In this document: positions 12,201 through 64,000 of the stretch, piece after piece | How positions within the stretch are numbered: the stretch's first letter is position 1 | Layout of the letters: the number at the start of each line of letters is the position of its first letter | Origin: Atherinomorus stipes | Taxonomy: Eukaryota > Chordata > Actinopteri > Atheriniformes > Atherinidae | NCBI GenBank assembly: GCA_023101725.1 | Contig: JALJCO010010476.1 | Location: forward strand, 1,798,001 to 1,862,000 | Reading direction: 5' to 3' | DNA: 64,000 bases | Notes under the pieces: model-generated | The model's database searches: none | The model's input: the letters and a program-made list of their open reading frames with translations, nothing else | What the model was told of the DNA's origin: nothing | Translations under genes and position numbers: made by a program

Positions 12201-13751
12201 TGTATTTGTCTAAGTTTGGACTTGTGTGTATTGTCTTGTATGAATATGAAAGAATATGAATAGCAAAAAACAAAACCTGTTTGCAGGATTAACAGGAAGG
12301 TGAGTCAGACTTTCTGCAGTGATGGTGCACATGAACTGTGTACTCATCACAAAGCTACAGCTTCACTTGTTTGCAAATGAATACCTAAACAATCTGGATT
12401 CATTTAGTAAATTAGTAGGAATTAGTTGAATTGATGGTCAATGAGCTCAGGTTGTCTCTTAGGGGAAACAAAGGAGCCGAATCTCGTGAAAAGAGCATTT
12501 CTCCAACTGTTAAGCACAGTGGGGGATCGATGATGCTTTGGGCTGATGCAAAAGACCTCAAGGGGAAAAACTAAAGGTTTTACGGGTTTTCAACCCAAAG
12601 TTATTGATCAGTGAGCAAACCTCAAAAGAGCAAGACGGTGCAAGCTGAAATCATTTCCCTAATTATGTTGTTTCCACTAAAATAGTGAATTTAACAGTAA
12701 AAATCATAAAACTGTCAGTCTAGAATTTCTGCCTTATGTTCAATATCAAACTTGGACAAAAAGGAAAGTTAAGCAGGTGGAAAATGTGCGATTAGGGTTT
12801 ACGTTACTTATAAAGTTTCTATATTCTCACAAATTCCCCCGGACTTCAGAACAAGGCAAGAAAATATCTCTGCAGCTGTTCTCAGTCTAAATGAGAGTTG
12901 CTATAATGTGGCGCTGCCGTTACACACAGACACACAACTAATCATGTGCAGCCATAAAGGTCGCCTCTCCCTCTTAGCTGGTGGGGAAATTTGCAGCTGA
13001 TGACAAATTCAAAGGGTGCTGTCAGCAGACGGAGACGTGCAGCTGTGTGCAGTGATTTTCCTTCTTCTGACCTGTTGGAGTTTTAGTCTCCAGCAGAACA
13101 AAAAAAAGACATAAACGTGCCTGAACTGTGAAGCCGTCGCCCAGCAGAGCTGTCTGGCTCTTGATAGCTTGGAAGTGGACTGATGGAGGGCAGATCCGGA
13201 TTTATCTGAGAGACCAGAGTAGATGGAGCTCATCAGTGCTTGTCCTCAACAGAAAAAGTGGGCTGATCCTCAGTGATGAAACGAAAACACTGCTCATTAT
13301 GATTTACAGGTCTGTGCTCAATAACACTGAACTTTGTGTTGTTCGTTTTTTTCCTTTTTTCTCAATGCAAGAGTCTGTGGGCCTCCGAGGTCGTCTCCTG
13401 AGAAAAATCGAAGCCTTGAAGGCACAGCAGAGTGGCTCTGAGGCACCCGATGAGTTTCTGTGTCCAATCACACGAGAGCTGATGAAGGATCCCGTCATTG
13501 CTGCAGGTTAGTTAATGGTGGCTGTCACATCTCCACAGCCGTAATTTCCTCACGCTTTATCTCAGCAGATACAAGTGTCAGTGTGTGTCTGCTCCACAGA
13601 TGGATATTCCTATGAGCGGGAGTCTATAGAGAGCTGGATCCAAGGCAAGAACAAAACCAGCCCCATGACGAACCTGCCCCTACGGACTACACTCCTCACC
13701 CCCAACAGATCCCTGAAGATGGCGATAACTCGGTGGAAGTCAAGCCCGTAG
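2113..13751 (+). CDS. wdsub1: WD repeat, SAM and U-box domain protein 1 (3' part, 8 exons)
   Basis: Eight exons (2113-2206, 4015-4048, 4155-4195, 4571-4677, 5196-5225, 9571-9747, 13372-13506, 13600-13751) splice in frame with GT-AG borders to about 255 residues ending at TAG 13749-13751. Residues 1-92 are the last WD40 blades ([34 protein letters not shown]). About 113-175 is a SAM domain ([19 protein letters not shown]). About 187-255 is a U-box ([32 protein letters not shown]). This order is specific to WDSUB1 (human form about 476 aa), so roughly half of the protein is encoded left of the window. U-boxes recruit E2 enzymes, and WD40 and SAM domains bind partners, so the inferred role is a ubiquitin ligase; the substrate is unknown. 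All exon phases agree and there is no frameshift. The neighbour tanc1 is convergent, as in mammals. Large introns hold transposon relics. Confidence 0.95.
2207..4014 (+). other. wdsub1 intron
   Basis: It contains the 1.29-kb inverted-repeat element at 2241-3534. The remainder is T-rich (long T runs at 3720-3748) and otherwise plain. Confidence 0.85.
2241..3534. mobile_element. Non-autonomous DNA transposon with GGCCCTCATTTATCAAA ends
   Basis: GGCCCTCATTTATCAAA at 2241-2257 is repeated inverted at the right end (3518-3534), bounding 1.29 kb inside a wdsub1 intron. Subterminal sequences are rich in CGTAC/TACG motifs. No clear target duplication was found and no long coding frame survives. The superfamily is unassigned. 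Confidence 0.7.
4015..4048 (+). CDS. wdsub1: wdsub1 exon: WD40 micro-exon
   Basis: A 34-bp exon between CAACAG and GTAAGT encodes [11 protein letters not shown], which continues the WD40 blade from the previous exon through a split glycine codon. Confidence 0.93.
4155..4195 (+). CDS. wdsub1: wdsub1 exon: WD40 micro-exon
   Basis: A 41-bp exon between TTTACAG and GTAAAT encodes [13 protein letters not shown] plus two bases of an Arg codon. It corresponds to the LHTLTQH segment of the family. Confidence 0.93.
4196..4570 (+). other. wdsub1 intron, no further feature
   Basis: A 375-bp intron with a pyrimidine-rich 3' end. No repeat or conserved element was recognised. Confidence 0.8.
4571..4677 (+). 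CDS. wdsub1: wdsub1 exon: last WD40 blade
   Basis: A 107-bp exon between CCTGCAG and GTAAAT encodes YVTAVAVSP and then [13 protein letters not shown], the last blade with its terminal W of the WD dipeptide position. Confidence 0.95.
4678..5195 (+). other. wdsub1 intron, no further feature
   Basis: A 518-bp intron ending in a strong polypyrimidine tract (5140-5190). Nothing else was recognised. Confidence 0.8.
5196..5225 (+). CDS. wdsub1: wdsub1 exon: linker micro-exon
   Basis: A 30-bp exon between TTCTGCAG and GTAAAT encodes AESQQTTCQ in a phase that joins both neighbours. It is a linker between the WD40 and SAM parts. The sequence is little conserved, so the call rests on phase and splice sites. 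Confidence 0.78.
6681..6890. mobile_element. 210-bp foldback MITE inserted in the Tc1 relic
   Basis: The left end TATGCACAACTCCACTGCTT and the right end are near-perfect inverted repeats of about 39 bp with only two mismatches. An inner inverted pair (ATTAATCCAGATGTG with CACATCTGGATTAAT) lets almost the whole element fold as a hairpin. It splits the Tc1 sequence between the GGTTAGAACGGGATC and GATGGGAAGATGG blocks, flanked by TA on both sides. Confidence 0.8.
6987..7009. repeat. (GAT)n microsatellite
   Basis: About seven GAT units arose inside the Tc1 relic, where intact relatives encode the region of a catalytic Asp. Confidence 0.85.
7390..7560. repeat. Widespread teleost interspersed repeat fragment
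   Basis: The stretch with TCACTCTAAATTGTCTCTAG, GTTGGCCCTGTGGCAGACC, TGTCCAAGGTGTACCCTGCC and GGGATAAACTCCAGC is a degenerate copy of a repeat seen throughout fish genomes. Its class is not determined. Confidence 0.6.
9201..9244. repeat. (TG)n microsatellite
   Basis: About 21 TG units with one GG interruption. A second, imperfect TG-rich patch lies at 9385-9425. Confidence 0.9.
9571..9747 (+). CDS. wdsub1: wdsub1 exon: SAM domain
   Basis: A 177-bp exon between TTTTGCAG and GTGAGG encodes the core SAM helices ([35 protein letters not shown]). It is separated from the preceding exon by a 4.3-kb intron filled by a Tc1-like relic. Confidence 0.96.
9748..13371 (+). other. wdsub1 intron with transposon relics
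   Basis: A 3.6-kb intron. An unexplained antisense open frame lies at 9837-10169. A MITE-like fragment with ACATCCCT and TATCGGTATATC motifs lies at about 10485-10605. A Tc1-type transposase scrap is at about 12465-12600. The rest is AT-rich and unassigned. Confidence 0.7.
12465..12610 (+). mobile_element. Tc1/mariner transposase fragment
   Basis: One frame reads [15 protein letters not shown], the conserved VKHGGGxxLWG block of Tc1-family transposases, here with CF replaced. Only about 150 bp can be recognised. Confidence 0.6.
13372..13506 (+). CDS. wdsub1: wdsub1 exon: SAM end and U-box start
   Basis: A 135-bp exon between ATGCAAG and GTTAGT encodes [16 protein letters not shown] (last SAM helix) and then [15 protein letters not shown], the E2-contacting first loop of the U-box. 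Confidence 0.97.
13600..13751 (+). CDS. wdsub1: wdsub1 terminal exon: U-box end and stop
   Basis: A 152-bp coding part after CTCCACAG encodes [33 protein letters not shown] and stops with TAG. This completes the U-box fold at the very C terminus, as in the mammalian protein. Confidence 0.97.
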
Positions 13752-14280
13752 CAAGCAGCTCGGTTTAGCTCGTCAGAAGCCAACACAAGCACCCAATTAC
13801 TAATCGGATCATAAGTGCTTTCATCACTGAAGTGATCTCCGTGTTGTTCGGGACCTCATTCTCAGTCACGTGTCGGAAAAGAGAGAATCTGAAGTAAGTC
13901 AACTTATTACAAGTGAATTACTAGCCAAATGTTAACGACTGGCTGGTTCATATTCATGGCACAGTGATGTAAATGCTTTAGGTCCATGATGTTATGTGAT
14001 TCATTCAATATGATGTGGTACTCATGTTTTGCAGTTATCTTTCAATAGTTATTGTGAACAGGGAGTACCTTCCTAACCAGCTTTGTGGAATTCAGTGTAG
14101 ACTCATTCTGCAGTTGCCATCTCTGGCCACAGAGGTCGCTGTTCAGCTAAACTTGGTCTCACTTCACTGATTTTCTACATTATCTGGACAGTAATTTAAC
14201 AACTGTATGCTTACATTCCTGCTCAGCTGCAGTTATCTAAATGAAATGCATTTTTAGAATAAATTCAGACAGACAAGTTT
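13752..14280 (+). other. wdsub1: wdsub1 3' UTR (approximate end)
   Basis: Non-coding sequence between the wdsub1 stop and a good AATAAA at 14258-14263. No competing exon is visible. The end coordinate is an estimate of cleavage 10-30 bases after the signal. Confidence 0.65.
14258..14263 (+). terminator. wdsub1 candidate poly(A) signal
   Basis: A canonical AATAAA lies about 510 bp after the stop codon, followed by a T-rich stretch at 14278-14296 that would serve as the downstream U-rich element. Confidence 0.6.
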
Positions 14281-14289
14281 TTCTTTTTT

Positions 14290-16064
14290 TTTTTCTTCAG
14301 TGGGTCTTTATTTCACTCTCCCATGGTGGCTATGGCAGTAATGTTCTATTACAGTATGTGATCACAGCTAATAAAGCTCACAATACTGAAAACATGGCAA
14401 CAATTGAATTTAACGTACATCATAAAATTGAGCTGATGGCACTGTGCCCCAAACAATTTTTTTTTAATAGATCTTTTTCTTGCTCTGTAATATAAACTGC
14501 AATTGTAGCATGCACTGGAATCTCAACATTGAGAATAAAATGCCTTAGTAGCTGTGCAAAAATAACTATATAAAATATATTGCTTTTACAATTAACCAAG
14601 CCATTGGCGCTGTAAATAAATTAAACTAGACAGCAACAACAAGCAGATACAGAAAGGAATTCAGTGTTAATGCTGATTTATATCATGTACAAATATTTAA
14701 CAAATGTTTAACACCATTTTTAACAACATTGTGCCTAAAACTCAGAATACACAAGTCTGAACTTGTCAATACACTTAACATAGACCTTCACTGAAAAGAA
14801 GGAACTGTTTATATTTATATAATATACACATGAGGATCTATAACATCCTTCGTAAAAACACAGGAATGCCCATCTCTGACTCGTCTTTACAGTCACGTTA
14901 CAAAGTACTCAGACCCCTTCACTTTTACCACATTAGTGTTGCAAATTCAATTTTAAACTGGTAAAAGTGGCATTTTCTTTTACTATACTCAATTAAAAGA
15001 CAGACTTTCAGTAACTTTTGTATTAAAAAGAAAAATCAGTTTAAAAGTGTTCAGATTCCTTTTCCACAGCAAGTTAAACCTCAAATCTTGAGTTTCTTCA
15101 TGGTTTGCACACCTGGATTAATTATTCTGTTCTTCCTAATTTGTCCTGTCAAGCATCATCTGCAGGGTTAGGCCGACTCTTCACTCGCCCACTCTCGGGG
15201 TTCTAAACTCAGTCTCACAGGGTTTCTCAGTATAGATACAAACTAACATAAAACACTAAAAGCAAAGTTTGTCCTTCAGTCAAAGATCTCAAAACTGAAA
15301 ACCGACCTACAAATAAAGGGTAGAAAGCACACATTTATGTTTATGGCCTTCTCTGAACCCTGAATATCAAATGGTTCCTGAACATTTCACATGCTTTTGT
15401 TCATAATCTTGAATTCATACAACTTTTACTTGCAGTTCAATAAACATTTCTGATTTATTCTCGTTCCAATGGAGATTCAAAATTCTGAAAACCGTTCAGG
15501 TATTTCCAAATCTGTAGTTCAGATGTTCATGCAAGTTATGTGAATAACTTTTTCAGAAAAATTAAACTTGCAACACTAAAAGTGAAGGGGTTATCAAATA
15601 ACCATGTCTCTGCTCTGAGCACCATAGACGTGATGAAGACATTTCTAACCTCATTTCCACTTAGAGCTCTTCTCTAATAACATTATGCTGCAACTGTTCA
15701 TGTTGTTAAAGCACTTTCATGACCCAACGGTGTGTAAAGTGCCCGCTGTCTCTGTTCTTTTGTATCAGGATTGTACAGCAAAAGTCCAAATACTTCCTTC
15801 AGTGCAAAGTCTCCAGCTTGGCTGAATGACGGCAGACATGTCATGTAACAGAAGCTGACAGCCGTGAGCGGCAGATTGTGAGGAATAAAGTTTGGAGCTT
15901 TCGGCACACCGCCTGCTTGGTGTCTGTATTCACAAACAGCTCACAAACTGCACTTCTTACAAGGATTAAAAGTAAGATTGGACTCTAGAGATGGTTCAAA
16001 AAAAGTCTCTCTCAGGTTGTCAGTGTGTGCGTTGTGGACTGAAAGAGAGATAAAGAAAATATCT
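14290..16064 (-). other. tanc1: tanc1 3' UTR
   Basis: About 1.77 kb of AT-rich sequence between the tanc1 stop and the distal poly(A) signal. It has no coding exon and no clear transposon. A long 3' UTR is usual for synaptic scaffold transcripts. The extent is inferred from the signal position only. Confidence 0.6.
14307..14312 (-). terminator. tanc1 candidate poly(A) signal
   Basis: TTTATT on the + strand reads AATAAA on the - strand, about 1.75 kb past the tanc1 stop. Cleavage would fall near 14280-14297, next to or overlapping the end of wdsub1. Other AATAAA copies nearer the stop (for example near 15453) could give shorter UTRs. Confidence 0.5.
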
Positions 16065-59931
<43,867 letters not shown>

Positions 59932-60784
59932 TCATAGAGCCTCTGAATATCAATGAGTGGACATCGTCTCTCTCCAGCACTGCTTTCTCAAACCTTACTG
60001 CGACTTCGGGCTGTAATTTCAGGAAAGTGCACCAGCGACACAGCAGACAACTTGCAATTATTTCCTGTTTCATACACACTGCTAACTTTCATTACCCCCA
60101 CCCCATCAGAAAAAAACCTCCAAACATTTATTTATTAACTTATTATAATCCATATGTGTAGTATGCAAATGTGGATGTCAGAATTGGATGAAGTCAAAGC
60201 GTTATCTGAGAGCAGGCAGACAGTTGGATGATGGGGCGAGAGGCATAAAGAGAGCAAGTTACAAAAGCTTATTATACAGCTTTCTGTCAGCACCTTCTCC
60301 TCCTCGCTTTCATTTTCTCCTTTACCCTCTGTCTTCCACGGTTATTAATAATGTTGACAGTAAATCTGATTAAATACAAACAAGTCCAAGGAGAAGCATG
60401 CTGCCAAGTCCCAATGGAGTCCAAACCAAGCCACCAGCCACACACATGCACACACATCTTTGGCATGCAAATGCCTTTATAATAATAATGTCCTCTTCTT
60501 TGAAGTTAATACAAGATAATAATTCTTTTTCTTATATTCATAAGCGAGGTTTGGAGATGTATCCAAGAACTGCAAAACTGGGGAAAAAAAAAAAAGCTTA
60601 TCAAGATCACGATTTCCTCTGCTGTCACTCACTCACCAGCAGCAATGATGGTGCTGTAAACTTGCTCCAGTGTTTTTAAAAAGGCTTAAAAGAGTTTATT
60701 TAATGGTAAACTAAAGAAACACTGCTAGTAAAGATGACTCAAATAAGACTATATTGTACATAGGTTGAAATGCAGGGTACTGGG

Positions 60785-60910
60785 AAGGTCAACTGGTCGA
60801 GCAGCAGCACATGTATAAGTCCTGTCCTGTGGCTCTTTGCTGCACATCATTTACCCACCCACCCCCCTCCGTCTTCCTTCATTTCCAGCTAGTTTTAGAG
60901 GCAAAATCCA
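60785..60910 (+). mobile_element. SINE-like fragment
   Basis: The series GGTCGAGCAGCAGCACATGT, GTCCTGTCCTGTGGC and CTTTGCTGCACATCATTTAC followed by a C/T-rich tail resembles the tRNA-derived teleost SINEs whose 3' part reads CTTTGCTGCATGTCATTCCC. It is degenerate. Confidence 0.5.
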
Positions 60911-62100
60911 TTGGTGTCTGATAAATCCTTTAAAGAAAAAAGTGGAGGGTTGGTGCATTATTGTGGCAAAATGCACTTTTGGAAAAGCAGGAAAAGCCAA
61001 TCATGGCAAGTAATGTTTGTCAAAAGTCTGTTGGAACCGAGCAGCGAACTCATAAATCACCAGATGTGAAAGCAAGCGGTGGTATGATGTGTGCCGCTTA
61101 AGCTGCGTCATTTTCCAGCATTGCCCACAATGACAAGAGAGGGCACTGGTGGGAAGAAACTACCGAAGCGTTGGCATTTCACATCAGGACAAAGAATGAA
61201 CCAAGTACGAACCAATGAGTCGCAAATATTTAGAGAAGTAGCACCGTCACTTTCATTCAACAGAGGAGAAGAGAATATTACAGGGCAACTTAAGAAGACT
61301 TGTGTTTCATTACATTTTACTGATAAGTTTTACCACTCACCGTGTCCCAGTGGTGTATCCTCCACCATTATTTTCAGTTTTAAATCAACCCAGGCTCACA
61401 CATGTATGTTTATAAACATATAAATATACATTATATGTAGCAAAATGCGTTCTAAAGAAAAATAAAACATTTCAAATCATGATTTGTCCAGAAATTAGAT
61501 AGAGGGGAAAAATAAAGACATAAATATGTTAAATTAATAATGGTCCATGAAAGTGGGCCAATCAACGTCCAACATAGAAAAATTAAATTGGAGAAGGCCT
61601 AATCAGTTAACTTTCAGAGTTGGAGTCATTACAATCAGCATTAAACCAACAAAAAAAAGGAAAAAGATTTTTGCTTTTAACAGTTTTCAAGGCTTTTGGC
61701 TAGTATCTTTTGACCCTCAGGATGGGGACAAACACCAAAAAGGACTTTGGAAACTACCAGTCCAACATCATAAATAACAAATGTCTTCATATATTAAACG
61801 TCTTTACCAGCATTCCTAAATGAATCAATAGTATTCAGATATTTCCCATAAATGTGACTTTATTTATGAATTACTAAGAAGACCAGCTAATTTTCTTCTA
61901 TATTGCAAAATACAAAATAAATGGAAACCATCAAAAAACACAAATGAAACCATATGGTGAGCAAAAATGTGTTTTAAACATAGAGAAAACAAACTGATTC
62001 AAATTCTTCACAATAAATTCCTCAAAGCAGTCACATTTTGCTTTGATGACAGCTTTGCACACCCTTGTGGTGCAATGTGTGAGGGAACATTATGGGGTAG

Positions 62101-62513
62101 TAGGGATGTAACGATATGAAAATTCAATATCACGGTTATTGTGACCAAAATGATCATGGCCATCATTTTTATCACGGTGTTATAGAAATACCCCCCAGCA
62201 TCTTTAAAAATATCCAAAATGGGTCTAAATGTCTACTTTGTTCTTTTTAAAGGGGAAAAAAATCTCCAAAGAACTGTCCACGTGGGTGCCTTTGTTGCTT
62301 TCCACAATGTTTTCATAAATTAAACATTGCAAACTGGGACTGCTTCTGCTTGAGCAGCCCCAGCTTGAACTCCCAGCCAATGAGCACTGGGAGGTTTTTC
62401 AAAGTGCAATAATCAGTCACGGTTTTAATGGTAATTAAAATTTGTAACGGTATTCCTAATGGTTGGGAATTTTATCACGGTTAACCATTTTATCGGTAAT
62501 TGTTACATCCCTA
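62101..62513. mobile_element. hAT-type MITE, family A copy 2 (413 bp) with perfect target duplication
   Basis: The ends TAGGGATGTAACGAT and TTGTTACATCCCTA are inverted repeats. Identical TGGGGTAG duplications flank it (62093-62100, 62514-62521). It has the same orientation as the copy at 40082-40433 and is longer by an internal A-rich segment near 62240-62275. Confidence 0.9.
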
Positions 62514-64000
62514 TGGGGTAGTGGTCTGGAAACCACAGAATGCTACATCAAACCAGGCAGCCTGACAGTGAGGAAATATTACAAATAATCTCTCCTGAAA
62601 TGGAAAAGAGAGAAAAAAAAAAAAAAGTTAATTTTGTTCCTCTATGCCCAGTGTGATCTCACCCTCTCTCCATACTTCGGAGGTGTGGGTCATATTCCTT
62701 CTAATTTGCAAGATTTGTTTAAAATGAAAGGTTTTGATTTCACCCTGGATCGACTTATTTGTGACATATTTTCAATGTTCTTTAGACTTTTCAATCAATT
62801 AATTTACTGTTAAAAAAAAAAAAATCAAATGGGTCAACTAATCCATTTCCAAGGCTGGTTGTTTTGAGGAAGAACAGGTGAAATTTTACTCAAACTTGCA
62901 AAGCCTACCAGCCAATTCATAATTAATTCAAGAACACAGAGTTCCTGAATTCCCTGAAAACATGGTCATTACTGAATTACAACCAAGTTGTGCACCTATC
63001 ATCCTGAAGATGTTACTTGTTGTCAAAAACAAAGAAAAAAAAAACATGCAAGGAATCTGTATGGAGCTGAATTATCCATCACTGGCTGGTTCTGCACATG
63101 TCTCATGTCAACTCCTTCAACCCAGAAGAAAATGTGTTGAACATGACACATGTAAGTAATGCCACACAAGCATATATCTTATACTTGAAGCTGTGCAGAA
63201 TATTTATTACTCTCTGACACAAAGCCTACGGGGTCTGCATGATTTAATGTTTTTTCATATTTCTACTGCTTTAAGACAAACTATACAACACCTCACTGCT
63301 TTGCTTTTGAGAAGCTAAATTATTCTTAAGGCCTGAAAGGAAAGATTGCAACAATTCAATAAGCCTTGAGGCTTTCTACTAAATAAACTGAAGCTTTTGT
63401 CCATATGGTTACAGACATTTAAAAAAAACAGGTGAACTACTTACATCATCATTTCTCCTTTGCAAAAGCACTGTAGAAGAGTCCAAGCAATGAAATTCTT
63501 CACAAAGGATCTTTTTGTTTGAGAAAAGCCGTTTTTAAAGAATTGATGCAAGGACAGCTCTAAACAGAGAATAAAGCTTTTATAAATTAGTTCAAATGTT
63601 TGAAACTTCACATAAAAAAATTCATCAAATGTAAAGAAACATTTTTACAATATTTATGACTAAGCTCAACATGCCCAAGTCAAGCTGGTAATTCACCGCT
63701 GGTGGTGGTTCAGTAATTTGAAGCATACAATCACGTTTTATATTTTAACTTCTTCATGGACTTTTAATAAATGCTCATAAAATGGAAATGTGTCTTTAAA
63801 AGGGACTGCTACTGTAATACATTCAAATTTATTACCACCACAGTTTAGCAGACATTCAGCTTTTTGGAGACAGTGCAGCTTAATTCTATAACTTATACAT
63901 TGGTGCACCATTTTTAATTTTCTATTAATTGTCATAATATATCATGTGAAACACCAGGAGGGAGCAAGAACTGGTGTGTTCAGGGTTAAAACCATGCTCA

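Overview
The window is vertebrate, almost certainly a percomorph teleost fish. It is AT-rich and dominated by introns with GT-AG borders. It carries repeats typical of teleosts: Tc1-like relics, hAT-type MITEs with 8-bp target-site duplications, SINE-like fragments, (CA)n/(TG)n tracts and a polymorphic-looking minisatellite. No rRNA, tRNA gene, CRISPR array or prokaryotic operon structure was seen.

Two protein genes explain all the convincing coding sequence, and they converge tail to tail. On the + strand, the 3' part of wdsub1 (last WD40 repeats, SAM domain, U-box; a predicted E3 ubiquitin ligase) runs from 2113 to its stop at 13751 in eight exons. Its first WD40 exons lie left of the window. 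On the - strand, tanc1 (postsynaptic scaffold with a P-loop STAND-type NTPase, ankyrin repeats, TPRs and a C-terminal PDZ ligand ESNV) runs from 59519 down to its stop at 16065 in 22 exons. Its N-terminal exons lie right of the window. The TANC1-WDSUB1 tail-to-tail pair is also found in mammals, so this is conserved microsynteny. I could not decide between tanc1a and tanc1b.

Layout: 1-2112 is upstream wdsub1 intron with a hAT element nested in another teleost repeat. 2113-13751 is wdsub1, with a 1.3-kb inverted-terminal-repeat element, a decayed Tc1 with a nested foldback MITE, and a further Tc1 relic in its introns. 13752-16064 holds the two 3' UTRs, whose candidate poly(A) signals are only about 45 bp apart. 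16065-30467 holds the C-terminal exons (disordered tail, TPR, ankyrin). 33969-41091 holds the NTPase module, and 43489-59519 the N-terminal low-complexity exons. 59520-64000 is intron only.

Points most worth a second look: (i) a one-base deficit in a G run in the tanc1 Walker-B exon, which shifts the frame of an otherwise intact gene (a sequencing error or a real lesion); (ii) a hAT MITE whose target-site duplication directly abuts a weak 5' splice site of the exon after the P-loop exon; (iii) inverted MITE copies in one tanc1 intron, one with an internal tandem expansion; (iv) a 14-bp minisatellite with a blocked variant pattern; (v) nested transposons that give a relative insertion order. 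I found no undescribed multi-gene system here.
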